This document shows, in pieces, positions 35,592-44,207 of a DNA stretch of 64,000 nt. The stretch's first letter is position 1. Each line of letters opens with the position of its first letter. The stretch is from assembly GCF_013664685.1 (NCBI RefSeq), contig NZ_JAAKDE010000009.1:1-64000 (forward strand), given 5' to 3'. Both the position numbers and the translations under genes were made by a program. The notes under the pieces are model-generated. The model did no database searches, was not told the origin of the DNA, and saw only the letters and a program-made list of their open reading frames with translations. Origin of the DNA: Capillibacterium thermochitinicola (GTDB lineage: Bacteria > Bacillota > UBA4882 > UBA10575).

Positions 35592-38065
35592 TTCATCACC
35601 ATCTTCCGTCGGTTGAGTTTTTGCATCAGCCCGGGCCGTCCGGCCGGGATCACAATCTCCCGCATCACCGTGGTAAAATCAAACCCAAGGGCATAACCGG
35701 CAACCACTTCGTCCAGATTCAAACGGTGGAACTTCTCCGCCATCCGGTAAAAAAGGAGGCCAAAAAGGGCACCAACCAGTAAAAAATAACGGTTGGGGAA
35801 GTAAGGAACATTGGCCCCGGCCAGGTTGACCGTCGCCCACAGCCAGCCTCCGCCCAAGCCTGCCGCGTAGATCCTCGGGAAGAAGCGGCGGATCGCCGTT
35901 CCTTTACGCTGCTGTGCCCGCGCCTTCCCGGTTGCTTCCCGGTACGGAAAGAGCAGTTCCAAATGGTGTAATGCCGCCAGAATCGGGGCCTGATCCTGCA
36001 AAAAGATTAAAACCGCCAGAATCAACACGGTCAGGGCGGCGATGACCCCCCGGACTTCCCCCAAGAGCCGCGTAACCTCATTCCGGACATCCGGTTGGAG
36101 AATTCCCGCGGGCAATGACAGAATCCGGACCTCCTCCGAATCAAAGAAACTATTGACCAGGCGGGTCACTTCTTTCTGGTCATAGTCGGCATTCACAAAG
36201 AGTTCCACCTTTTCACCGGGCAGGGTTTCACCCCCTAAATAGCGGTCCAGAAGGGTAATCGTCTTGGCAATCTCCTCGTCCTTCAGTTTGGGGAGGGAAG
36301 ACTTGATCTTTTCCAGTTCGCCAAGGATCAGCGGCACATTACCGGCCGAGAGCTCGGCAAAACCATTCTCCAAAGGCGACAGCCCCTGGCGTAAGGCTTC
36401 AAAATCAAAGGTGGCAAACTGCCGCAAACTCGCATCGGTAACCCCCGTCAACTCGGCTAAGGCGGCAAAACCGGTACTGCCCCCGCCCAAGACGTCGCCG
36501 ACTTGGTCAAGCTGCCCGGCCAGCTTCGTCGTCTTCCTCTCCCAGTCGAGCAGGGTATGGACCAAGGGATTAAACCGGTTGATGAAATCATCCAGGGCCC
36601 GGGCTTTCTCCCGTAAGTTCTCAATCAAGGTTTGCAACTCCCGGTCCAGACGGCCCATCTTTTGCCCCAGATCCCCAAAGTAACCCAGATTCTGCGGGAC
36701 AAAACCCAAACGTGTAATGGCATGGATCCCCTCCAACCCACGGAGGGCTTTATCCAGTTGGTTTTCCACCCAGCGGAGCCGGGCCAAATGGTCGGCCATA
36801 TCCTGCAGCTCATGACTGACCCCTTCGAGTAACGAAGCGATCCTCTGGATCTTCGCCAGATCCGCATTGTCCGCCCCAAGACCATTAATGTTGTTCAACG
36901 CGGCCTGAATCGTCTCCGCCGCCGTGATCACTTGCCGTGCTTGTGCCGGCAACTCCTGAAAGGAGTTGAACTGGCTGAGGAAAGCAATGGCTTCGTCCAG
37001 GGCTTCCGCCAATTGCTGTTTGGGGCTGTTGATAATCACGTGGGCGACGATCGCCCCGGCTTTCTGGTCGTCACCCAAAAGCCGCGCCGATGCACTGGTA
37101 AAACCGGCCGAATCCCCCTGAATGATCAGCCCGGGGAGCGCCCCGTCTTCCTCTTCACCGGTGACCTTCACAATCACATCCTGGGCCCCGACCGTTTCTC
37201 CCGCGGCCAGGGGATGCTCCGCATCGTCAAAGAGAACCAAAAGGTCCCCCTGATTAAGCGTAACCCCTTGGGCGGGAATCACTTTGACCTGTCCGGCATA
37301 GGAGAGGAGGAACCGTTTCATCTCCGCCATGGTCAGGAGCAACGCTTCCTGGTCATCACTGCTCTTCCCGGAGGTGACGTTCCGAATCAGCGTCACGCCA
37401 CCCTTGCCCGCCAATAACTCCGTTAGATTGCGTCCGACCTCAATCGGGTTGCCCACATGATAGCCGGCCGGAAACCCGATCTCCAACAGGCGGTAACTGG
37501 CCAAAAGCTCTTCCAGCGCCGCTTTGACCTCCTTCATCTTGGTAGCCTTCTCCAAAATAACCGCAATACTACCCCCGTCGCGAAAGGCAAAACGGACACC
37601 GGGAATCCGCTCGGCTTCACGGATATAAAGATCGGCCACACTGCCGGGGATGGCCGACATGGTTAACCGGGGTTCGGTCATGAGACTAAACCCGCCCGCG
37701 CCCGGAATATCACGAAAGTAGTTGTTCAGATTAGTGTAAACCGCTTTTTTCCGGTGCTGCGGCGCCAGCCCGACAAAAACAGCGGTCTTCCCGGCGACAC
37801 TGACGCCCACTTTAACGGTGGACCCGGGGACACGCTCTTTAATGATCTCCTTCAGGCGGGCAACCGCCGTCTCTTTCAAGTCGCTGCGGACTTGAAACAA
37901 GAGATCATACTCCCCCTGATCCCCGATTAAACCGTCCACCGTGGCGGAGAAATACCGGTCGGTGACCAAACCGACCCCCGCCGCCACCAGGGACGCCAGG
38001 ACCACACTGATGACAAACCAAATTAGGAGATCTTTAAAAAACCCTTCGCGGAAGATGCTTAACAT
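35588..38065 (-). CDS. Giant ABC membrane subunit with large extracytoplasmic domain and C-terminal EAA-like motif
   Basis: 825 aa, family not recognised. One N-terminal helix (LLIWFVISVVLASLVAAGVG), then about 650 extracytoplasmic residues: an alpha/beta part (about 40-350) and a long helical coiled-coil part (about 380-640). Three helices follow near the C-terminus (VIAALTVLILAVLIFL, IYAAGLGGGWLWATVNLAG, YFLLVGALFGLLFY). The last 40 residues contain DEVVAGYALGFDF and REIVIPAGRPGL, strikingly like the EAA coupling loop of type I ABC permeases, but at the end instead of between helices. ATG at 38065 follows GGAGGAGATATT. The natural 4-nt overlap with the ATPase gene argues against truncation. 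Confidence 0.75.
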   Translation of the reverse strand: MLSIFREGFFKDLLIWFVISVVLASLVAAGVGLVTDRYFSATVDGLIGDQGEYDLLFQVRSDLKETAVARLKEIIKERVPGSTVKVGVSVAGKTAVFVGLAPQHRKKAVYTNLNNYFRDIPGAGGFSLMTEPRLTMSAIPGSVADLYIREAERIPGVRFAFRDGGSIAVILEKATKMKEVKAALEELLASYRLLEIGFPAGYHVGNPIEVGRNLTELLAGKGGVTLIRNVTSGKSSDDQEALLLTMAEMKRFLLSYAGQVKVIPAQGVTLNQGDLLVLFDDAEHPLAAGETVGAQDVIVKVTGEEEDGALPGLIIQGDSAGFTSASARLLGDDQKAGAIVAHVIINSPKQQLAEALDEAIAFLSQFNSFQELPAQARQVITAAETIQAALNNINGLGADNADLAKIQRIASLLEGVSHELQDMADHLARLRWVENQLDKALRGLEGIHAITRLGFVPQNLGYFGDLGQKMGRLDRELQTLIENLREKARALDDFINRFNPLVHTLLDWERKTTKLAGQLDQVGDVLGGGSTGFAALAELTGVTDASLRQFATFDFEALRQGLSPLENGFAELSAGNVPLILGELEKIKSSLPKLKDEEIAKTITLLDRYLGGETLPGEKVELFVNADYDQKEVTRLVNSFFDSEEVRILSLPAGILQPDVRNEVTRLLGEVRGVIAALTVLILAVLIFLQDQAPILAALHHLELLFPYREATGKARAQQRKGTAIRRFFPRIYAAGLGGGWLWATVNLAGANVPYFPNRYFLLVGALFGLLFYRMAEKFHRLNLDEVVAGYALGFDFTTVMREIVIPAGRPGLMQKLNRRKMVMK

Positions 38066-38086
38066 AATATCTCCTCCATGTTTACG

Positions 38087-38095
38087 ATTATAGCA
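38087..38095 (-). promoter_or_regulatory. Extended -10 promoter for the ABC pair
   Basis: Minus strand TGC followed by perfect TATAAT, 22 nt before the ATG at 38065. No strong -35 is visible. The divergent DsrE-like gene starts at 38222, so both promoters share this 156-nt gap. Confidence 0.6.
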
Positions 38096-38221
38096 TATCT
38101 TCCGAAACGACGATAAAGGTAATTCTTGTTTTACCATGTATAAATAACAAATAAATGACAAATAACAAACAAATTGATCAATTTGCCGAATCATAATCAA
38201 ATTGCAAAGGAGGTTGGACGG

Positions 38222-38704
38222 TTGCCGCAAAAAAAACCGGCGATCTGTATTATTTGCTTCAGTGGCGATCTGGATAAAGCCCTTTCGGCCTTGGCCATGG
38301 CTTGGACGGCCGCCGGGGAAGGGTTTACGGCCTACATTTTCTTCACCTTCTGGGGGCTCGCCCTCCTCCGGAAGGAACGGGGCCGGGCCCATAATCCCCT
38401 GGAACGCCTCTTTAAACTCCTTTTACCGGTCGGCCCGGATAAACTGGGCCTCTCCAAGATGAACTTCGGCGGCCTCGGCGCGCTTTTCATGAACAAACTG
38501 ATCCGGCTGCGCCAAACTGAAACCGTCGGCCAATTGCTGGCCATGGCGATGGAACGCCAGGTCAATTTTATCGCCTGCCGCGGCACCATGGAGATGCTCG
38601 GGATCACCGAAGCGGAGTTAATCGACTACGACCACCTCTCGGTCGGCGACGTGACGACCTTTCTGCAACTGGCCCGGGAGGCCGAAATCCAATTGTTCAT
38701 ATAA
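38222..38704 (+). CDS. DsrE/DsrF-like family protein
   Basis: 160 aa. Begins KKPAICIICFSGDLDKALSAL, the Rossmann-like first strand of DsrE/F/H peroxiredoxin-like proteins, with helix GLALLRKERGRAHNP and a later cysteine in FIACRGTMEMLGI, the position used for sulphur handling in the family. Such proteins move persulphide or sulphane sulphur. TTG start at 38222 is supported by AAGGAGG 8 nt upstream; the frame is open to 38174 with no other ribosome site. Divergent from the ABC pair. Confidence 0.8.
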   Translation: MPQKKPAICIICFSGDLDKALSALAMAWTAAGEGFTAYIFFTFWGLALLRKERGRAHNPLERLFKLLLPVGPDKLGLSKMNFGGLGALFMNKLIRLRQTETVGQLLAMAMERQVNFIACRGTMEMLGITEAELIDYDHLSVGDVTTFLQLAREAEIQLFI

Positions 38705-38867
38705 GTCCGCTTCACTTTCTTTTCACCCTTGCTTCAAGCCAAAAAATGGAGTAAGATTAATGATGTTCATATTTTCCTTTTACAAGATTTTTTTCTTTTT
38801 TTTTGCCTTTGATGACAGTATTTACTCCGTCGGACCGTAACGGCATAAGCCTAAGGAGGGGATTAAG

Positions 38868-40124
38868 GTGAAATACCAAGGAAAAAACCTCAGTGATTTT
38901 CTGGAACTGCCCGACCGGGACATCTTCGCCAAAACTAGGCCCTTTTATGAGTTTACGGAAGAGTTGATCAACAATGAATATCACCACTGGTCACGGATCC
39001 TAACAAGTCCATCCGAACACCGGGTCAAAATCCTTGACCGTTACACCAATGAGGAACGGGAAATGATCATGATGGCCTCCAACAACTATCTGGGCCTCAC
39101 CACCCACCCGGCCGTGGTTGAAGGGGCACGGAAAGCCCTGGAAAAATACGGGGCGGGCGCGGGCAGCGTCCCTTTGCTCGGCGGTTACCTTGAACTTCAT
39201 AAAGAACTCGAATATAAACTGGCCAAGATGAAAGGCTGCGAAGACGCGGTTGTCTTTTCCTCCGGTTATGCCTCCAATGTCGGCTGTGTCTCCGCCCTCG
39301 TCCGCAAGAACGACGTGGCGATCAACGACCGCTTAAACCACGCCAGTATCATCGACGGGTGCAGCCTGTCGGGCGGGACCCTCCGCACTTTTAAACATAA
39401 TGACCTGGACAGCCTGGAGAAGGTTTTGCAATCTTCGGAAAAACAGGGTTACAACGGGAAACTGATCATCGTGGACGGCGTATTCAGTATGGACGGGGAC
39501 ATCACTAATCTACCGGGAATTAAGGCTCTGGCCGACCGTTACCATGCGCGGATCATGATCGACGAAGCCCATGCCACCGGGGTAATCGGTCCGAACGGGC
39601 GGGGCACCCCCGAACACTTCAAGATGGAAGGCCAGATTGATCTGGTGGCGGGCACCCTGAGTAAGGCCCTGGCCGGGGTGGGCGGTTTTGTGGCCTCCTC
39701 CAAAGAAGTCGTCAATTACTTGCGTTTTTACGCCCGGTCGCACATGTTCTCCACGGCGCTGCCCCCCGCCACCGTGGGGGCGCTGATCGCCGGGATCGAC
39801 GTCATTCAGAACGAACCGCAGCTGCGCAAGCGCTTATGGTCCAATATTGAGTACATGACCTCCAACCTGAAGCGGATGGGGTTTAACCTGGGCAATGCGG
39901 AAACGGCAATTATCCCCATCATCATCGGGGATGAGGATATCCTGAAGAAAGTCAGCCGGGAAGTGCACCAGGCCGGGATCTTCGTCAACTCCGTCTATTA
40001 TCCGGCCGTCCCTAAAAAACTCTCCCGTCTACGCCTCTCTTTAATGGCCACCCACACCCAGGAGGATCTGGACGACACCCTGGCCGTCCTCGAGCGGGTC
40101 GGCAAAAAATACGGTTTGATCTAA
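38868..40124 (+). CDS. Alpha-oxoamine synthase family enzyme (KBL / serine palmitoyltransferase-like)
   Basis: 418 aa PLP enzyme joining an amino acid with an acyl-CoA. PLP Lys lies in VAGTLSKALAGVGGFVASS, the substrate-stacking His in NDRLNHASIIDGC, and Asp/His in MIDEAHATGVIG. The C-terminal half (RLWSNIEYMTSNLKRMGFNL, VYYPAVPKKLSRLRLSLMAT) resembles bacterial serine palmitoyltransferases more than glycine C-acetyltransferase as I recall them; a 45-residue N-terminal extension is also present. The product could be 2-amino-3-ketobutyrate or a sphingoid base. GTG start after AAGGAGGGGATTAAG; own terminator at 40142-40172. Confidence 0.85.
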   Translation: MKYQGKNLSDFLELPDRDIFAKTRPFYEFTEELINNEYHHWSRILTSPSEHRVKILDRYTNEEREMIMMASNNYLGLTTHPAVVEGARKALEKYGAGAGSVPLLGGYLELHKELEYKLAKMKGCEDAVVFSSGYASNVGCVSALVRKNDVAINDRLNHASIIDGCSLSGGTLRTFKHNDLDSLEKVLQSSEKQGYNGKLIIVDGVFSMDGDITNLPGIKALADRYHARIMIDEAHATGVIGPNGRGTPEHFKMEGQIDLVAGTLSKALAGVGGFVASSKEVVNYLRFYARSHMFSTALPPATVGALIAGIDVIQNEPQLRKRLWSNIEYMTSNLKRMGFNLGNAETAIIPIIIGDEDILKKVSREVHQAGIFVNSVYYPAVPKKLSRLRLSLMATHTQEDLDDTLAVLERVGKKYGLI

Positions 40125-40141
40125 AGACCCAAAACATAAAG

Positions 40142-40172
40142 AAAGAGACAGTCCGGCGGACTGTCTCTTTTC
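40142..40172 (+). terminator. Terminator after the alpha-oxoamine synthase gene
   Basis: AAAGAGACAGTCCG pairs perfectly with CGGACTGTCTCTTT (14 bp), followed by TTCGTTTGTCTT. Confidence 0.85.
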
Positions 40173-40254
40173 GTTTGTCTTGACTATGTTCCTGAGGCGG
40201 GCTTTTTCGCTGACGGGCGCAATCCCCCGCGTTTGGATTGCCAACGAAAAAGCT

Positions 40255-40587
40255 TTAATAGTGTTGATTAAGCGTGTTCAGATTTAAGTTCGGATTAGTC
40301 GTGTTCTGATCGTTTGCATTGGACTGGGCAGCCAATCCGGAGCGGAACCCGGCCTGGACGTTGGCCACCGCCTGTTGGGAAAGGGTTCTTTCCGCCGCTT
40401 CAATCATCCTCTTCACCATATGACCCCCGATCGCACCGCAGTCACGGGCGGTCATATACCCCCAATAGTCGCCCTGGATCGGAGAAGTGTCGATGTTTAA
40501 TTCCTTGGAGATCTCGTACTTCATCTGATCCAAAGCCTTTTTCGCCTGGGCGTACACAAGGGTATTACGTTTTTGACCAGCAGCCAC
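40255..40587 (-). CDS. Alpha/beta-type small acid-soluble spore protein with an Asn-rich tail
   Basis: DNA-coating spore protein. 110 aa; the core has the germination-protease site region (ALDQMKYEISKELNI) and the family signature GDYWGYMTARDCGAIGGHMV, then KRMIEAAERTLSQQ. Typical members are 60-95 aa; this one carries an extra tail ending SNANDQNTTNPNLNLNTLNQ, rich in Asn/Gln. A cysteine replaces the usual Asn in TARDCG. GTG start after AAAGGAGGTTCAGAAA. Expected to be transcribed by SigG in the forespore; I could not define a clear SigG promoter. Confidence 0.93.
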   Translation of the reverse strand: MAAGQKRNTLVYAQAKKALDQMKYEISKELNIDTSPIQGDYWGYMTARDCGAIGGHMVKRMIEAAERTLSQQAVANVQAGFRSGLAAQSNANDQNTTNPNLNLNTLNQHY

Positions 40588-40756
40588 TTTCTGAACCTCC
40601 TTTCTGAATGGTCTATTTGTAATCTGCCCAGCTAAACAGGGGGTTAAACGGCATTTTCGCTGGAAAATACGGCGGAAGCTCCCGCTCTTGGTAACCCTTC
40701 ACAACCCTTCTCCCTTAGGCATAGTATATTTTGAAAAAAGGCGGGGAGGCCACACG

Positions 40757-42166
40757 ATGGAAAAAAATTGGCATGAGCAAATACGCGCCGAGATCCTCGG
40801 ACTCGACACCATTGTCCCTTTGAGTGATGGAACAAAGCGGCCCTATATCAATCTGGATAATGCGGCAACCACACCGCCGCTCACCGCCGTCGTGCAGGCC
40901 GTCCAATCCTTTTTACCCTGGTATTCCAGTGTCCACCGGGGCTTTGGCTACAAATCGCAACTCTCCACCGAAGTCTATATGGAAGCGCGCCGGATCATCC
41001 TGGATTTTTTTGGCGCCCCGGCCGATCAGTACATCGCCCTTTTTGTCAAGAACACCAGCGACGGACTGAACAAACTTTCCCAGCGACTACCCCTGGACAA
41101 TGCGGAAGTCCTCACTACTTGGATGGAACATCATTCCAACGATCTGCCCTGGCGGTTACGAAAACAGGCCCAGTTTATCCAGCTCACCAAAGACGGCTGC
41201 CTTGATCTGGCCGACCTCGAAAGGAAGCTGAAAAAATCGCGCCGTCCGGTCAAACTGGTCACCGTCTGCGGCGCTTCCAACGTCACCGGCATCATCAACC
41301 CGATCCAAACCATCGCCGAACTTGCCCAGCATTATGGGGCCCAACTGTCCGTCGACGCCGCCCAACTGGCCCCCCATTACCCCATCCGGTTACAGGCGGG
41401 ACCAGCCCAGATCACTTATTTAACGCTCTCCGGGCACAAAATGTATGCCCCCTTTGGTTCCGGCATCCTCCTGGGGCCGCTCTCCGCTTTCCGTAACGGC
41501 ATCCCGGACCAGGTCGGGGGCGGTACCGTAATTGCTGTTTCCCGGGAACAAGTTGTTTTTGCCCCACCGCCCGACCGGGATGAAGCGGGGACCCCAAATC
41601 TCATCGGGGCGCTCGCCCTCGCCGTCAGCCTGCGCTGGCTGGCCCGGAATAATTTCCCGCGGCTGGTCGCCCACGAGGCGGAACTGACCAGATACGCCTA
41701 CAACCAGCTCAAAACGGTGCCCGGTTTGACGCTTTACGGGCCGCCGCCGGAGCGTTACCCCCGGGTGGGCGTGATCTCCTTCAACCTGGAGGGCATTCCC
41801 CACGGTTTAGTCGCCGCTTACCTGGCCTTTGAGGCCGGCATCGGCGTCCGGCACGGCTGTTTCTGCGCCCGTCCCTATGTTCATCATCTTTTAGGGTTAA
41901 CCGAAGCCGAGATTATTTCCGCGGAAAATTTAGCAAAGGCGGGGAAAAAATGCCTCCTCCCGGGGATGGTCCGGGTCAGTTTCGGCTTTTACAACACCAA
42001 AACCGAGATTGATCTCCTGGTTGACGCCTTAAAAACCCTCCGCACCGAGGAGGAAAAAATAAAATACCGGTACCGGATTGATCCGGCGACCGGCGAATAT
42101 CTGCCCCAGGTCGGCAATTTCAAAGCCGCTCTCTTGCGGCATACCAAAACCTTTTTCAATCTTTAG
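40757..42166 (+). CDS. Class V aminotransferase (cysteine desulfurase / selenocysteine lyase-like)
   Basis: 469 aa PLP enzyme. NLDNAATTPPLTAVVQAV is the family N-terminus; the PLP Lys lies in TLSGHKMYAPFGSG; DAAQLAPHYP supplies the cofactor Asp/Gln; GVRHGCFCARPYVHHLLG holds cysteines where desulfurases carry the catalytic Cys. Start ATG at 40757 follows GGGGAGGCCACACG. It lies alone on the plus strand, 1 nt from the convergent pgsA stop, with no isc/suf genes nearby, so the physiological substrate is open. Confidence 0.88.
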   Translation: MEKNWHEQIRAEILGLDTIVPLSDGTKRPYINLDNAATTPPLTAVVQAVQSFLPWYSSVHRGFGYKSQLSTEVYMEARRIILDFFGAPADQYIALFVKNTSDGLNKLSQRLPLDNAEVLTTWMEHHSNDLPWRLRKQAQFIQLTKDGCLDLADLERKLKKSRRPVKLVTVCGASNVTGIINPIQTIAELAQHYGAQLSVDAAQLAPHYPIRLQAGPAQITYLTLSGHKMYAPFGSGILLGPLSAFRNGIPDQVGGGTVIAVSREQVVFAPPPDRDEAGTPNLIGALALAVSLRWLARNNFPRLVAHEAELTRYAYNQLKTVPGLTLYGPPPERYPRVGVISFNLEGIPHGLVAAYLAFEAGIGVRHGCFCARPYVHHLLGLTEAEIISAENLAKAGKKCLLPGMVRVSFGFYNTKTEIDLLVDALKTLRTEEEKIKYRYRIDPATGEYLPQVGNFKAALLRHTKTFFNL

Positions 42167-42167
42167 G

Positions 42168-42689
42168 TTATTTTTGGGGCGGCAAAAACGCCCTTTTCCA
42201 TTTCCAGAGATAATCAAGGCCCGAAAAAGCGGTGAAGAAGACCGCAATATAGAGTACGATCTGCGCCCCGGGCACCGAAAGAATGATCATCGTAATGGCA
42301 ATGATTTGGGAAAAAGTCTTAATCTTGCCCCAAAGCCCCGCCGCCACCGACAGTCCTTTCTTCTGCGCCTTGGCACGCAGGACGGTGATTAAGATCTCCC
42401 GGGCGAGGATGACCGCCACGACCCAACCGCTAACCTTGTCCAACATAAAGAGACTGTACAGGGCACCGCCGATCAGGATTTTATCGGCAATGGGGTCAAA
42501 CGACTTTCCAAAAGCAGTGGACTCGTTGCGGCGACGGGCCACATAACCGTCCAGACCATCGGTCAACGCGGCCAAAATAAAGATCGTGGCTGCATAGATC
42601 TCCTTATGTTCCATCGGGAAAAAAAGAAAAAATAAACAGACCGGTGTCAAAATAATCCTGGAAAGGGTTAAGTAATCTGCTATTCTCAT
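42168..42689 (-). CDS. pgsA: CDP-diacylglycerol-glycerol-3-phosphate 3-phosphatidyltransferase
   Basis: Makes phosphatidylglycerophosphate for phosphatidylglycerol synthesis. 173 aa membrane enzyme; the CDP-alcohol phosphotransferase motif is complete in TDGLDGYVARRR and STAFGKSFDPIADKIL (D-x2-DG-x2-AR-x8-G-x3-D-x3-D). About five membrane helices. ATG follows GTGGTGATAACAG. It comes 73 nt after rimO, the pair order seen in many Firmicutes. Confidence 0.95.
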   Translation of the reverse strand: MRIADYLTLSRIILTPVCLFFLFFPMEHKEIYAATIFILAALTDGLDGYVARRRNESTAFGKSFDPIADKILIGGALYSLFMLDKVSGWVVAVILAREILITVLRAKAQKKGLSVAAGLWGKIKTFSQIIAITMIILSVPGAQIVLYIAVFFTAFSGLDYLWKWKRAFLPPQK

Positions 42690-42762
42690 CTGTTATCACC
42701 ACGATTTCAGTAGTCCCGGATTGGCACAATGTTCGAGTTCGACATCGGATCGGGGATATCCT

Positions 42763-44133
42763 TTAGCCGTTCGTTTTTATTTTACCGCTGAGTTCATAGG
42801 GGCCCGCCGCTTCAATTTGAACCTGGACGAAAGTACCGGGAGCGAGCCGGTTCCTTTGGTCTGCGGTTACCTGGACCTGCACCACCCCGTCAATCCCCGG
42901 GGCTTCCCGGTAAGACCGGCCTTCCCACCACCCCGGCGCCTTCTCCTTTTCCAGTAAAACCCGCAGTTCGCGGCCGATCAACGCCCGGTTTTTGGCGGCG
43001 GAATGGTTTTGCTGCTGTTCCAAAACCAGACGGGCCCGGCGTTTTTTAGTGGCGTGGTGGACTTGCCCCGGTAACCGCGCGGCGGCGGTTCCCTCCTCCC
43101 GGTAATAGGGAAAGACCCCCACCCAATCCAGGCGCACCTCGGCCAAAAAAGCCAAGAGCTGCGCAAAGTCCTCCTCCGTTTCCCCCGGGTAACCCACGAT
43201 AAAAGTGGAGCGGATCGCCACCTCCGGAAGGTACTGGCGCACCCGACCGATTAACGCCCGGATTTCCCCTTCCGTACCCCGGCGGCCCATCCGTTTGAGC
43301 ACGGCGGAGCTCACGTGCTGTAAAGGAATGTCCAGATAGTGGCAGATATGCCTGGAGTCCCGGATCGTCCGCAAAAGCTCCTCATTGATCAACGACGGAT
43401 AGGTGTAGAAAAGACGGATCCAAAAATCGCCTTCCAGCTTGTCCAGGCGAGAGAGGAGAGAACTAAGGTTAAACGCCCCGTCGAAGTCGGTACCGTAAGC
43501 CGTCGTATCCTGCGCCACCAGGTTGATCTCCTTCACACCCCGCGCCAGCAGGTTCTCGACTTCCGCGATGATGCTCTCCGGTTTCCGGCTGCGGTACTCC
43601 CCCTTGAGCTTGGGAATGATACAGTACAGGCAGTGGTGATTACAACCCTCGGCAATCTTCACATACGCATAATGGGGCGGGGTCGTCAACGGCCGGTCGG
43701 CAAGGGAGGGCGGCAGCCAGCCCGCCGGGGCGTCCGCAACCAACCGGGCCGCACCCTTTTTTTCCAAAGCTGCCGTCAAGAGCTCCGGCAACCGGGCATA
43801 CTCGCCGGTCCCGACCCAAAGATCCACTTCCGGCAGGGCTTTCACCAGTTCCTGCCGGTACCTTTGGGGAAGACAACCGGCCACCACCAACAAGCGGCAG
43901 TTTTTCTGCTTGTAGGCGGCAAATTCCAAGATCGTATCGATCGACTCTTGCGTCGCCGACTCAATAAATGAACAGGTGTTAATCACCAGGACGTCGGCTT
44001 CCTCCGGATTTGCCGTCCTGGCGAACCCGGCTTCTTCCGATAAGCCGATCATGTATTCGGTATCAACCTGGTTTTTCGGGCAACCCAGGGAAATCCAGCC
44101 AATCTTCATTCCTGCCATTTCCTGCTTGTCCAT
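42763..44133 (-). CDS. rimO: Ribosomal protein S12 methylthiotransferase RimO
   Basis: Radical-SAM enzyme adding a methylthio group to an Asp of ribosomal protein S12. About 456 aa: N-terminal MTTase domain with cluster cysteines in ISLGCPKNQVD, INTCSFIESA and VVAGCLPQRY; radical-SAM motif in EGCNHHCLYCIIPKLKG; C-terminal TRAM domain (VQVQVTADQRNRLAPGTF). Several Met codons compete for the start (44133, 44118, 44109), none with an ideal ribosome site. Product assignment over MiaB rests on the GCPKN signature. Confidence 0.94.
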   Translation of the reverse strand: MDKQEMAGMKIGWISLGCPKNQVDTEYMIGLSEEAGFARTANPEEADVLVINTCSFIESATQESIDTILEFAAYKQKNCRLLVVAGCLPQRYRQELVKALPEVDLWVGTGEYARLPELLTAALEKKGAARLVADAPAGWLPPSLADRPLTTPPHYAYVKIAEGCNHHCLYCIIPKLKGEYRSRKPESIIAEVENLLARGVKEINLVAQDTTAYGTDFDGAFNLSSLLSRLDKLEGDFWIRLFYTYPSLINEELLRTIRDSRHICHYLDIPLQHVSSAVLKRMGRRGTEGEIRALIGRVRQYLPEVAIRSTFIVGYPGETEEDFAQLLAFLAEVRLDWVGVFPYYREEGTAAARLPGQVHHATKKRRARLVLEQQQNHSAAKNRALIGRELRVLLEKEKAPGWWEGRSYREAPGIDGVVQVQVTADQRNRLAPGTFVQVQIEAAGPYELSGKIKTNG

Positions 44134-44207
44134 CCTTTCGTCATACCAACACTCATCATTCGCTGAGTAAATTGCTATTTGCACCGCCGGCCGGCAATCT
44201 GTTTCGT

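Noticed and set aside
38066-38392. N-terminal extension of the giant ABC subunit
   Set aside because: The frame is open but crosses the promoter at 38087 and the divergent DsrE-like gene; the ATG at 38065 has an excellent ribosome site and begins the membrane helix.
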